From Solen grandis (Eukaryota; Mollusca; Bivalvia; Adapedonta; Solenidae): a stretch of DNA of 64,000 nucleotides. Shown one piece after another: positions 21,815-33,212 of this stretch. The notes under the pieces are model-generated. The model made no database searches, was not told the origin of the DNA, and saw nothing but the letters and a program-made list of their open reading frames with translations. Where the stretch lies: contig CM037792.1 of the NCBI GenBank assembly GCA_021229015.1, positions 3,853,136 through 3,917,135 on the forward strand, given 5' to 3'. Both the position numbers and the translations under genes were made by a program. Every line of letters begins with the position of its first letter. Positions within the stretch are counted from its first letter, which is position 1.

Positions 21815-23195
21815 AGTGATTATAGATATGAAACCCATGTAAAGACCTACTAATTCCTCTATTTTGAGGTCTACAGGTAAAATGTCAAGGTCACTGTGAT
21901 AAAAATTAAGCCTGAAAAAAAAACAAAGGGCAATAACGCAGAAATTATGAAAGGTAGAGTTATCTTTCTTGTGCACTGCACTCCTCCTCCATGAGATATA
22001 CACCTATAAAGTAAACACTCCTCCTGTTGATACCACAAATACTTTTTGAGTTTTGCTCCAGTCAAAAATTAAGTCTCAAAAATAATAAAGGGCAATAACT
22101 CAAAAAGTATGTAGGGAATAGTTATCATTCTTGCGCACTGCACTTTTCCTCTAATATCCACCTATGAAGATCTTTTATACTTATGCTCCGGACAAAATGT
22201 AAGCCTAAAATATAACACAGGGCAATAACTCAAAAATAATGAAAGATAGAGTTATCATTCTTGTGCATTGCACTCCTCCTCCATAAGATCTATCCACCTA
22301 TGAAGTTCCAGGTTGATACCTCAAATTCTTTTTAACTTATGCTCCGGACAAAAATTAAGTGTAAAAAGTAACAAAGGGCAGTAACTAAAAAATTATGAAA
22401 GGTAGAGTTATCATTCTTGCGCACTGCACTCCTCCCTAATAAGATCTATCCACCCATGAAGCTCCAAGTTGATACCCCAAATTCTTTTAAAACTTATGCT
22501 CCGGACAAAAATTAAGTGTAAAAAGTAACAAATGGCAATAACTCAAAAAATATGAAAGGTAGAGTTATCATTCTTGTGCACTGCACTCCTCCCTAATAAG
22601 ATCTATCCGCCTATGAAGTTCCAAGTTGATACCTAAAATTCTTTTAAACTTAAGCACCGGACAAAAATTAAGGGTAAAAAGTAACAAAGGACAAAAACTC
22701 AAAAATTGTTAGAGATATTCTTGTGCACTGCACTCCTCCTCAATGAGATCTATCCACCTATGAAGTTCCAAGTTGATACCTAAAATTCTTTTAAACTTAA
22801 GCTCCGGACAAAAATTAAGTGTAAAAATTAACAAAGGACAAAAACTCAAAAATTGTTAGAGATATTCTTGTGCACTGCACTCCTCCTCAATGAGATCTAT
22901 TCACCTATGAAGTATCAAGCTGATACCTCAAATACTTTTCGAGTTATGCTCTATCAAAAATTAAGTCTAAAAAATAACAAAGGGCAATAACTAAAAAATT
23001 ATGGAAGGTAGAGTTATCATTTTTTACACTGCACTCCACCTCAATGAGATCTATTCACCTATGAAGTATCAAGTTGATACTGAAATACTTTTCTAGTTAC
23101 ACTCCGGACAAAAATTAAGTCTGAAAAATAACAAAGGGCAATAACTCAAAAAATATACCATACCCCCCGACGCCTTTCGGCGGGAGTTAATAAGC
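21815..23195 (+). repeat. tandem array 2 (CAAAGGGCAATAACTC type) with terminal hairpin
   Basis: It starts with the same text as array 1 (GATTATAGATATGAAACCC at 21817) and runs through about nine monomers of 120-155 bp. It ends in ATACCATACCCCCCGACGCC, TTTCGGCGGGAG, a short GC hairpin closing the element. Array 1 lacks this right end. Confidence 0.88.
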
Positions 23196-23511
23196 TTAGA
23201 GTCTAAAAGTATCATAGTTAAATCATGATTTCATACAAACGTCTTGATTTATCCATTGCACACATGCCCACCACGCAAATACCAAATACCAAATACTTAT
23301 TTACGTAAATGCCATTAAATAATTTTTATTAAATTTACCAACCATCAATCCTAATACATTTTCAAAATAATGCCATTTAATCAAAGACTAACACTATAAT
23401 TATGGATGAACCGAGAGAAACACTTAATTTATAAAAGTAAACAGTAAAAAAGTGATGAAACTTAGTGTATCGTTAATTTAGTGTAACTTAATTTCCGGTC
23501 AAATTCCCTAT

Positions 23512-23768
23512 GGGACCGCCGTGGCCGAGCGGTTACAGTCGTGGACAAATCTCTCAGCCCCTCACCGCTGTGGGTTCGAATCCCGGTAGGGACTTTGGAT
23601 TTTTTTATGTGAGGAAGCCTTCCAGCTGGCTTGCGGTAGGTCGGTGGTTCTACCCGGGTTCCTCTGTGTACTCGGGGTCTTCCTCCACTTGTAATTAGCT
23701 GGATGTCGCTATATGATTGAAATACTATCGCGCGACGGCAAACCCCAATACAACAACAACAACAACAA
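23512..23768 (+). mobile_element. tRNA-derived SINE (family 1), best preserved copy
   Basis: The head GGGACCGCCGTGGCCGAGCG and the B box GGGTTCGAATCCC lie 5' of the body (GCCTTCCAGCTGGCTTGCGG, CGGTGGTTCTACCCGGG). The 3' module ATGATTGAAATACTATC is followed by a (CAA)n tail. CAAATTCCCTAT flanks it at 23500-23511 and 23769-23780. SINEs of this kind are transcribed by RNA polymerase III and copied by a partner LINE. It could belong to a described molluscan SINE family, but I cannot confirm which. Confidence 0.93.
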
Positions 23769-24299
23769 CAAATTCCCTATAATGTACATACGTTTATTTA
23801 TCTTTCTTTACTAAACACATATATACACATTCTCATCAAACGAGAGTAAAACGTGCATCTTTAAGATCAATTTATTTATTCACATGGAATCAATGTCAGA
23901 CTATTTGAAAGATAAATTGTCACTGAATTATGTCACAATTCTAACTAGGTTTACTTGCAATCAAGACTCTTATATTGATTTATAATGTGAAATAATTACC
24001 AGCAGGTACTTGTGTGGACGTTTCTATCAACTATGAAATGCAAATCATGTGTTTAATATATTTAATATAGTTCTTATGTAACATCTTCAGTATGAATAAG
24101 GTACAGTGAAAATATGTTGCACGTGTTATTCGCATGAAAATTATGACGACATGAAATACAGTTTCGGTAATTTACACATCAACAGCAAAACGATTTCTTT
24201 AGAAAACTGAAAAGAAAACTAAAATTAAACGCAAAATTGAAAAAAGCGGCTTCTCGGTTATTGCTTTTAACCTGATCAGCTCGAACATTCTATATCATC

Positions 24300-24640
24300 T
24301 TAGGCGCAATTATCACCAAGGAACATAATGCAATAAACTGCATTTAAATAGAATTTCAAATTATTGAGTTATAAGCAATAAAGCATGCAAAAGGGCCACC
24401 AAACGAAAAGGAAAAGGAAATTGAATTGAAATACATGTATAATGACGTTACATATTATGTGATAATATGTTAAAAATTTAATGGATTTAGCCTTTCGCAC
24501 CGATCTGCAACCGTTTGCCCTTTGTAGAAGCGAAAGCATAACAAAAGTCGGGTTTATGTAATTCCTTTTAAATAACTTTCTTATACGAAGTCATCATTTA
24601 ATAAAATGAGTACGTTTGGAAAGGTATTTAAATATAGAAC
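24300..24640 (+). repeat. relic shared with 30740-30870 and 31985-32125
   Basis: AAGGAACATAATGCAATAAA followed by GAGTTATAAGCAA matches the module at 4435-4500 and 30745-30835. From 24490, CGTTTGCCCTTTGTAGAAGC, CATAACAAAAG and CTTATACGAAGTCA match 31998-32090. Confidence 0.65.
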
Positions 24641-25248
24641 ATTTCATACATTTTATGTATCCACTAATCTAGAAAAGCTGCCAGGAAATTGAGGTTTTAC
24701 CTCTTAACCTCTAGAAAACGCCATTTATATTTTACGAAAACAAGAGTACCGTGGCTATGACTATACATGTCAGCTAGATACATGTGTATGAAAAGCCTCA
24801 GATTCACCGCATGTCTTTTATGTGTTTTGATTCAATGTGTCAGTGCAAGCTAGTTACGTCACATTTTCTATTTATAGATGGCATTATTCTTTAGTTAAAG
24901 AAGTCTCTTCATTTCCGAGAAACATTTTAAAATGATAATAATTAAAAACTTAATTGCATGTGCTATACCTTATTTTATAACTGAAATCAATAATACAGCA
25001 CTAGTTTAAAACAGAAATGAATTTAGCAGCTATAAATAATGGCTTGCCCAAGGATTAATTCTTATCAAGAAGTTTATTTTGCTTGTTAGGGACTAAACAT
25101 GCAAGATGGTTTTCATTAAATAATAGTAGTTGCACTTAGGCATTTTTGTGTTGAGGAAAGAAGCCATTTTGTGCCTTATCCATTAATTTTCATTCTCACA
25201 TTTCACTGACTTCTCCTTCCATAGACCTAATCTTGAACAGTAATACAT

Positions 25249-25276
25249 ATAGTCGCCGGTTTCAACCGGCGACTAT
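25249..25276. other. perfect 13-bp-stem hairpin
   Basis: ATAGTCGCCGGTT, then TC, then AACCGGCGACTAT: 28 bases that pair completely apart from a two-base centre. It is GC-rich in AT-rich surroundings, and no flanking repeat or TIR is recognised. Confidence 0.85.
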
Positions 25277-25529
25277 TTGTTTTAATGAACTGCTAACAAT
25301 TAGCACATCGTCACTCTTACACCCTTTTTTAATTTAAAAAAAAAACTCTTTCATTATTTTACTCAAGTTTGGTATCTGGCAATATTAAGTTCTGGAGATC
25401 TGCAGCTCGTAAAACCGTCTTTCACTCGAGAGAGCCAGACACACAACTTCAGTGCCTTAAGCGCTTTGATTACCATAGCCGCAACATATTAAATTCTTTT
25501 AATTATATTGATATAGATATATATTAATT

Positions 25530-25680
25530 GGCGCTCAGTATATAAGGGTAGTTCAACTTCAAAAACTGGTTGGTCCGGTGACGGAATAATGTGACAAGAT
25601 GTTTGGTCATGCAACTCGTCTACGGTGTAATATCGCAGTGAGGCAACACTACGCCATATATATCTGTTTTATGCTGAAAG
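25530..25680 (+). mobile_element. relic of SINE-like family 2
   Basis: GGCGCTCAGTATATAAGGGT, AGTTCAACTTCAAAAACTGG and TGATATCGCAGTG-like text (here TAATATCGCAGTGAGGCAAC) correspond to the copies at 47440-47580 and 63350-63420. The 3' module is missing. Confidence 0.55.
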
Positions 25681-26225
25681 GATTAACTCACGTACACCAG
25701 GTCGACACTTTGCTTTTGGTGTCGCATTATGTCTCTGTCTCGGAATTGATTGATTTCACCATATTTTCCGACAAGGAAAAACGATTTGGGTATTTTCTAT
25801 ATAGTAGGCACTATTCCTTACGAGTTTTTCCCTGAAATTCATCTTTGAAACGGGCAACATGTAAACAAAATTAATTGATTTCGTCGGTACTTTTGTTGCC
25901 TGTGTACAGCAATACAACAAAACATGACATCGTACATTTACATGTTTGACTTGTAACAGTTTCAACAGTTTGGTGTCAAACGAGCTACATTGTATATGGT
26001 CTGCTCTGTGTATATTCAACTCTACCAGAGCCTGTCACAAATTTTTATATAAATGAGCAATTTCCAAAAGACATAGCCGACAGACGCAAGGCATTGTTTC
26101 CCAAGTTAACAGCAGAGAGAAAAGCGGGGAAGAAAGCTTGGATAAGCTATGACACTCTCTATGTTGATGATGGCAAGACAGTGAGAAAAGTCAGTGAGTA
26201 GGGGTGTATAAAAGATGAACTTAGT

Positions 26226-29200
26226 GTGTATGGGTGGAACTGCAACGGGCTGACGTCAGCCAAATTAAACACAGATGAATTCTGTCAAATTTTTGAAAAT
26301 AATAATATAATATTTCTATTTGAATCATGGACAGGAGAAATGAGTGATGTAGAGATATCAGGGTTTGAGTGCTACAATTTTTATAGAAAGTTTCAGAATA
26401 GGCGAGCTAAACGTAGAAGTGGTGGAATAGTTGTTTATGTAAAAAATAATATATCAAAAGGAGTTTCTGTCATAAAAAATCACGCAGATACAATCATATG
26501 GCTGAAATTGGATCACGAGTTCTTTTTACTTGATAAAGATATTTATTTATGTGGGTCATATATATGGGGTGAAAATTCTCCTATGTACAATATTGAAACT
26601 ATAGATTTGTTTCAATTATTAGAGGATGATATAAGTAGGTTTAATGAGATAGGATGGACTTATGTTTTGGGGGATTTTAACGGCAGAGTGGGCGATAAGC
26701 CAGATTATGTTACACATGATCGAAATATTACTGAATTTGACGCCGATTCTTACGTTATAGACAACCCTCTAGCTCGGGCCTCAATGGATAAAAATAGTAA
26801 CAGCCAGGGGAGTCGGATACTTGAATTATGTAAACAATGCTCAATGCGTATCGTTAATGGTAGGCTAGGTTTAGACAGTGGGAAAGGCATGTTAACATAT
26901 ATTTCTACACAAGGGGCTTCGGTTATAGACTACCTTTTAGCACGTGAAAATTTATTTCCGTCAATTCATGATTTCAAGGTGCACGAGTTTAGCCCGTTAT
27001 CCGATCATGCAGCGCTGTCATTTGTCATTCACTATTCACGTGCAAATATATGTAGCGAGAATGTCAATAGTGCGAGGTGTGTTTATAAATGGTCTGACGC
27101 ACATCGTGAACGTTTCAGGTCTAAATTGATAGGTAAATTACCGGATTTAAATCAAATCACTAGCGATATTGACACTAATGACCGATCAGCTGTAAATTCG
27201 TCTATAGAAAAATTTACTAATTTATTAAGAATAGAGACTGATACCTTATTTGCTAGAGAAATACATATAAACCCAACTAGCCAATACAAAAAAAAACACA
27301 GACTGGTTCGACGAAGAATGTCTTACAGCAAAATTAAATTATTCAGAGGCGCTTAAAATGTTTAACATGAACAAATGTCAAGAAAACAGGATACACTTAT
27401 GCGAGAAGAAGGCGGCATACAAAAAGCTCATTGTTCGGAAAAGAAACATATTCAAAAGAAATAAAATCAAAGAACTCGAGAATCTTAGACATAAAAAGCC
27501 AAAAGATTTCTGGTCATTATTTAAAAAGAGACAATCCTCATATAATGATATCTCGCTTGATGAGTTTTATAATTATTTCCGTGACTTGTCACAACGAGAG
27601 CAACAATATGTAAACGAGGAGGCAGAATCGTTCTGTGACTCATTTGATTTTAATGATAACTCATGCTCATTTGAAGAATTGAATACTAATATTACCATCC
27701 AAGAAATAATTGACACAGTTAAAAAATTGAAAAAAGGTAAGTCTCCCGGTAAGGATTGTTTATTAAATGAATATTTTATGGAAACAATAGATATTATTGC
27801 TCCACATTTATGTGATCTATTCAATGCAATATTTTCGTCAGGCTGTTATCCTGACCAGTGGGCTGAAGGTATAATCGTGCCGATATTTAAAAAGGGAGAT
27901 AGAAACAACGTTTCAAACTATCGCGCAATTACACTTTTATCGAGCCTAGCCAAATTATTTACGGGAGTTTTGAATAATAGAATTACAAAATGGTGTGATA
28001 ATAATAATATCATATCGGATGCGCAATTTGGTTTTAAATCTGGTCATTCTACAGTAGATGCCATTTTTCTTTTACATTCTATTATTCAAAAGTTTCTAGG
28101 TGAAAATAAGAGATTGTATTGTGCATTTGTGGATTTCAAACGCGCGTTTGATAGTGTAAGTAGAAATAATTTATGGTTAAAACTTTATAGGATAGGGCTA
28201 AATGGCAAAATACTGAATGTTATTAAGGATATGTACAGTAAGGTGAAATCGCGTGTTCGAAAATTTAATAGTTATTCGGATTTTTTTGAAAACGTAAATG
28301 GACTTTTGCAAGGGGAGACAATGTCACCAAAGATTTTCGAATTATTCATTGAGGATATGGAGTTATCGTTATTAGATTCTACTGGCAGTGGATTAGAATT
28401 CGGTGATCTTATTCTGATAGCCTTATTTTTTGCTGATGATTTAGTCATTTTTGGAAAATCACCAGAGGAGTTACAATATAATTTAAATAAGTTACATGAA
28501 TATTGTTGCAACTGGGATTTAGAAGTAAATATTAACAAAACAAAAGCTTTAGTTTTTAGAAAGAGGGGTCCTTTACGACAAAAGGAAAGATGGTATTATA
28601 ATAATAGTCCTATAGAGTCAGTCAACGATTTTAATTATCTTGGTTCTATATTTAACTATACTGGGAGTTTTTCATTGAATAATGAATTTCTTGTTGGAAG
28701 AGGGTTAAAAGCTTTAAATGCACTGCTTTCTAATACAAATGGATTTAATTTGAAAAATAGTACCATGTTACAGCTTTTTGATTCTTTTGTTGTATCAATA
28801 CTGAATTATGCATGTGAGGTGTGTGGAAATTCAAAATCTAAGAATATAGAGCGGGTCCACTTGAAATTTTGTTAAAGATTGTTACGTGTAAAAAGATCTA
28901 CGTCGTCACTGGCAGTTTATGGTGATCTTGGGAGATACCCTTTATTTGTTAATAGATATGTCAGAATAATTAAGTATTGGTTAAAACTTATTACAACAGA
29001 AAATATTCTTCTAAAGGAAATGTATAGTCAACTTGTTTTAAGTTATGATAGGGGATATCGCAACTGGGTTTCAGGAGTTAAGTTACTTTTAGAGGAATAT
29101 GGCTTTGGATATGTTTGGTTAGACCCCTTTTCTGTAAATCACAAAAATTTTCCTATTATATTTAAAGAGAGAGTGCTAGACTGTTTCAAGCAAACATGGT

Positions 29201-29621
29201 TTGGGGATTTAGAGAAATGTGGCCCCTTTGTTCCTATAGATTGTTTAAGAATTGTTTTGAATTCGAGAAATATTTAGATATTATTCCTAGGACATTAGTC
29301 AGTTTTCTTACTAAAATACGCATGTCTTCTCATTCCCTTAAAATTGAATCAGGACGTTATGGTAGAAACAGAGTGGACCGGGCTGAAAGATATTGTGAGA
29401 TGTGTGAGAAGAGAGACATTGAAGATGAATTTCATTTTATCTGTGTTTGTAATATGTACAGCGATTTGCGTAAAAAATATCTAAACAAAAATATATATCT
29501 AAAACCCAGCTTTATAAAATTTATTTCGTTAATGCAGTCAGAAAATAAAGAAGATTTAGTTAATTTATGTAAATTCATAAAAGAAGCCTTTTACATTAGG
29601 AATTTGGTTTTATCTACATAA
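26226..29621 (+). pseudogene. LINE ORF2, copy 2, inactivated
   Basis: The endonuclease and reverse transcriptase sequences match copy 1, but three lesions break the frame. One extra A in the poly-A run near 27288-27296 (nine instead of eight) ends the first frame at 27356. An A-to-T change creates TAA at 28873-28875. One C is missing from the CCCCC run near 29222. The open segments are 26226-27356, 27358-28875, 28879-29277 and 29196-29621. Two of the lesions are homopolymer changes, so sequencing error is possible for those. The ORF1 stop TAG at 26199-26201 and the missing ATG are the same as in copy 1. Confidence 0.9.
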
Positions 29622-29756
29622 CTTACTAAGTTCATCTTAAACATTTATACATATTTCTAGTACCCTTAAAATGTTTTCTGATTTTCTGATACTTCACTAC
29701 TATTTTCACTAATGTTATGAAAACATACAACACCATAATAGAGCTCTGTGTTTGTA

Positions 29757-29762
<6 letters not shown>

Positions 29763-29788
<26 letters not shown>
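29763..29788. repeat. (GA)n within LINE 3' UTR
   Basis: An uninterrupted GA run. The same position in the 8536-8700 relic has the complementary (CT)n, so the run is an inherited part of this LINE family's 3' UTR. Confidence 0.9.
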
Positions 29789-30124
29789 GTGTGGACACAA
29801 GTGATGATTGTATGTGTGACCATATTGCATTTGTTAAATAATATTGCAACTATGTACTATTGTACACGTTGAGATGAATAAAAGATGTTCGTTCGTTCCT
29901 AATCGCTTTTCACACCAACCTGTACCTGGCATTAGAGGATTACCAGTGTTAACTCGGTGTCTCTGCACATACAAGTATTAAGAGACCCGGGTTAACTTAA
30001 CGCTGGGAGAGTACAACTGAAACTGCTTTAAAATCACTATTTCTGAACAGATTTTTAAAAACTGTTTTGTTGAAAAGGTTACACTTTCCTCTTTTACATG
30101 GTTTCAACAAGTTTCACAATTTTA

Positions 30125-30890
30125 GACATGAAAAACTGATTTGCATTTGTTCAACAAAGGATCAAATTTGAACGGCTGTAAAATGACTAAATCAAGCTCG
30201 ATCTGCAAAACCTTTCAATCATTCGAAAGAGCTCTTCATTTACTTAAAGTTTTGTGAATAATATCTCAATAAAATATTTTAGCTTTGGAGCTATTTAGGG
30301 TCGAAGAAAAAACCAATTACCGTAACATGACCTTGACCTTTGCAATATTTCAAAATTTGAAAGTATGAGATCATCTGTAATATCAAACTACACAATCTGT
30401 GAAAAAACATGAATATCGAACAAAGAATAAAAACACAAGCTTCAAAAAACGGGTAAAAAACATTACATTTTGTAAATATTGATTTCTCCAAAATTTGGTG
30501 AAGTTTGACCGCTTCAAGAAGACAAATTTAAATATTTTCTGAAGTCGCCACCCTATATATTCTGTGCATATATGTCTTGCAAATCATGATAGCAACATTT
30601 CTTTTATCATTTCTCTAATAAAATGTGCATTTTTTTCGTAGACCTACCCTCATTTATACATTTTTTCAAGGTTCGAACATTCAGCTTCTCCTACTAAATT
30701 GATTTTCTGATACTAGATACTACAATAAAATTATGTTTATTAGGCTGTCACAAAGTAACAGAATGCAAAAATCGCATTCGAATCAGACCTCATTTTTTTT
30801 TTTTTTTTTTTTTTTTTTGTTGAAAGCAAAATGTTGATTTCAAGCAAAGCGCCCCCTAGTGGCAAACGTCGAAACAAAATTGAAATTTTC
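30125..30890 (+). repeat. dispersed repeat related to 3815-4560
   Basis: AAAGGATCAAA, GTAAAATGACTAAATCAAGC, GAAAGAGCTCTTCA, TTTGGAGCTATTTAGGG and AAGCGCCCCCTAGTGGCAAA are shared in order with 3830-4540 at perhaps 70-75% identity. A T homopolymer of about 26 bases lies at 30793-30818. Confidence 0.75.
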
Positions 30891-31189
30891 TCGACGTTCT
30901 GATACATGTTACTGCGTGCTTAAAATAGCTAACTAAATAGCTAACTATACCTTTTCTCGTCCCGCCACATTGTCGGGCAAAAAAGTGACTAAAAGAAGAA
31001 AAAACAAATTTGAAGAAGAACAATAGGTTTTCGTCCTGCGACAGGGGCGAAAACCAAAAGAAAAAAAAAAAGAGAAGAAACATTAGAAGAACAATAGGTT
31101 TTTGCACTGCGAGGTGCGAAAACTTAATAACACACCAACACCAGAAATAGCTCTGAAACACGTATCCATATATCTCCGATTAAAAATGA

Positions 31190-31985
31190 ATATGAACAAA
31201 ATTATGCTGATCATGACCTGCCGAGGATATACGAACTTCTATTGGCACTTATAAATGCTGTGAAGTTATACCAAAATCTGACAAAACGTAGCTGAAAAAT
31301 AAAAACGATAAAATATTCAAGAAATATGGCAAAGAGGGGGAATAACTAAAAAGAATTGGAGCAAGCATGACATGCCTACAATATAAGCAAGAAGACTTAA
31401 TATTTATAGTTGTGGTGAATTAAAATGAAATGAAACTAAGAAATAGTGTAGGCAAAATATCTTCAATAAATTAACAAAGGGTCATTTGAAATCCAGCTAA
31501 TGAAGGCATGCCAATGATATGAATAAATGACTAAAATCTGACTAAAGGTAGCTGAGAAATAGCACGGGCAAAATACATTTAAGAAATATAACAAAGGTCC
31601 ATAACTCAATTTAAATCAAGTGTATCACAGTGTGCCAAAGTTATGCACAACTAGGCTTGGTAAGTATGATTATTGTGAAGTTAAATCTAAATCCGACCGA
31701 AGATACCTGAAAAATAGTGCAGATAAAATATATTTAAAAATAAAATAAAGGGTCATAACTCATTCAAAATCGAGCGAATTATGACATGCCACGGATACGC
31801 ACAGCTAAGCCTGGTAGTAATCAGTCTTGTAAAGTTTGATCAAAATCAGGGCAAAGGTAGCCGAGAAAAAGGGCGGACAAATCTTGTTTACAAAACGGGT
31901 CTAACGACAGACGGACGGACGGACCGACGGACGTGACTCCAATATAGCTCTCATATACTTTGTATCTGGGGGTATAATGATTAAC
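31190..31985 (+). repeat. tandem-core repeat ending in GACGGACGGAC
   Basis: Diverged monomers of about 150 bp are marked by ACAAAGGTCCATAACTC-like and GGTAGCTGAGAAATAG-like phrases near 31450, 31590, 31740 and 31850. The end is GACAGACGGACGGACGGACC followed by GTGACTCCAATATAGCTC and GGGGGTATAATGA. A shorter copy of the same end lies at 33000-33100. Confidence 0.75.
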
Positions 31986-32126
31986 CGTTTGATATCAATC
32001 AACATCCGTTTGCCCTTTGTAAAGGCGAAAACGTAACAAAAGCGGGGTTCACCATATCCTCATTCCCTTATACGAAGTCAGCGTTTTAAAAAAGGTAAGT
32101 AGGGTTGGAAAGGCATTTAAAATATA

Positions 32127-32968
32127 CAGTCGAACTTCGGTGACTCGAACTCTGAAACCTGGAAAACCATATTTGACTCGAACACATTTCACGGTCCCAG
32201 CATATATTGTTCTTAATTCTATGTTGTTCGACCTGGGATAACTCGAACTAAATTTCCGGCCCAGATTAAAAGTGCTATGTATTTCACACCTATCGGTCGA
32301 ACCTCTCTACCTGTGATATTCGATGGGGGGCTTGTTGTGTGTTTTTTTTTATTATTGTGTATTTTTCACATATTGTGGGATTGGCACAATCAGAAGTTCA
32401 ATAATTAACACATCAAAGTGTAATAACATGATATAAGTTAACGCTGATCATGTTGCAAATTAAAGGGGGAATTTGTTTAATTGATTTAATGGAATAGTAA
32501 TTGATTTGTTTTCAGTTATATTTATGGATTGTTTACAATACATATTCCTTTTTTCATTTCTTATGCAAAATAAAACGTAAGCAGGAAACGTTACGGCTTG
32601 CATGAAGGCCAATGTATGTGTACATCTACGTGTATGAATTGTATGTCATCATTGATGTTTGTGATTTGATCTTGACAGCTGCTGTTTTATTTATTTATAT
32701 ATGTTTTAAAAGAATAAAAACATTTTTTTTTCTCATTTAATGTTACCGCTATTATTATTTTTTTGCTGTTGTTAATTTCAAATTATGATATCTACTTTAA
32801 TCGAAGAATTCTAAAGGATGGCCTAATAATTAATCGATTTTTTTAATACATGTCCCAGCAAAAATAGTTCTTAATTCTATAACATCATAGCCACGGTTGG
32901 GTCGAACCACCGATGACTCGAACAAATTGCCGTTCCCCTAGCCTGTTCGAGTCACCGAAGTTCGACTG
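32127..32968. mobile_element. 842-bp non-autonomous TIR transposon, pogo/Tigger-like
   Basis: Perfect 24-bp terminal inverted repeats beginning CAGTCGAACTTCGGTGACTC lie at 32127-32150 and 32945-32968, flanked by TA on both sides (32125-32126 and 32969-32970). GACTCGAAC is repeated inside both ends. The interior is AT-rich and has no transposase. The CAGTCGAAC start and TA target fit Tc1/mariner-superfamily elements of the pogo type; that assignment is inferred from the ends only. Confidence 0.88.
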
Positions 32969-32999
32969 TAAAACATTTTTATACACTATATGCAAAGGG

Positions 33000-33112
33000 A
33001 GCCAAAAAACTAGAGTGAACAAATCTTGTCTACAGATGGGTCTACCGACGGACGCAGCGACCGACGGACGTGACTCCAATATATATCTTGGGTATAATAA
33101 ATTTAGCCTTTT
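33000..33112 (+). repeat. repeat end cut by the assembly gap
   Basis: GGTCTACCGACGGACGCAGC and GACGTGACTCCAATATATAT copy the right end of 31190-31985. The sequence stops at the N run. Confidence 0.7.
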
Positions 33113-33212
33113 NNNNNNNNNNNNNNNNNNNNNNNNNNNNNNNNNNNNNNNNNNNNNNNNNNNNNNNNNNNNNNNNNNNNNNNNNNNNNNNNNNNNNNNN
33201 NNNNNNNNNNNN
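33113..33212. other. assembly gap (100 N)
   Basis: Exactly 100 N, so the true distance is unknown. Confidence 0.98.

Larger units (their letters stand above)
23781..26035. other. no gene; small repeats and a hairpin
   Basis: Between the SINE and LINE copy 2 I find no exon or ORF of substance. Items with structure (24300-24640, 25249-25276, 25530-25680) are listed separately or described there. Confidence 0.6.
26036..29898 (+). mobile_element. same LINE family, copy 2, 5'-truncated
   Basis: Identity to copy 1 begins at CACAAATTTTT (13142 in copy 1, 26036 here), so only the last 55 codons of ORF1 remain. Reading side by side I found about ten differences over about 3.7 kb, so the copies are around 99.7% identical. 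The 3' UTR is complete: (GA)n at 29763-29788, then ATGTACTATTGTACACGTTG and ATGAATAAAAGATGTTCGTTC. 5' truncation is the normal result of incomplete target-primed reverse transcription. I did not find a clear target-site duplication. Confidence 0.92.

Noticed and set aside
18870..23195. Regularly spaced repeats considered as a CRISPR-like array
   Set aside because: Monomers are about 155 bp, degenerate and contiguous with no unique spacers, and the DNA is eukaryotic.
23512..23600. functional tRNA-Leu/Ser gene
   Set aside because: The tRNA-like part is fused to a SINE body with a tail and target-site duplication, and the arms are imperfect.
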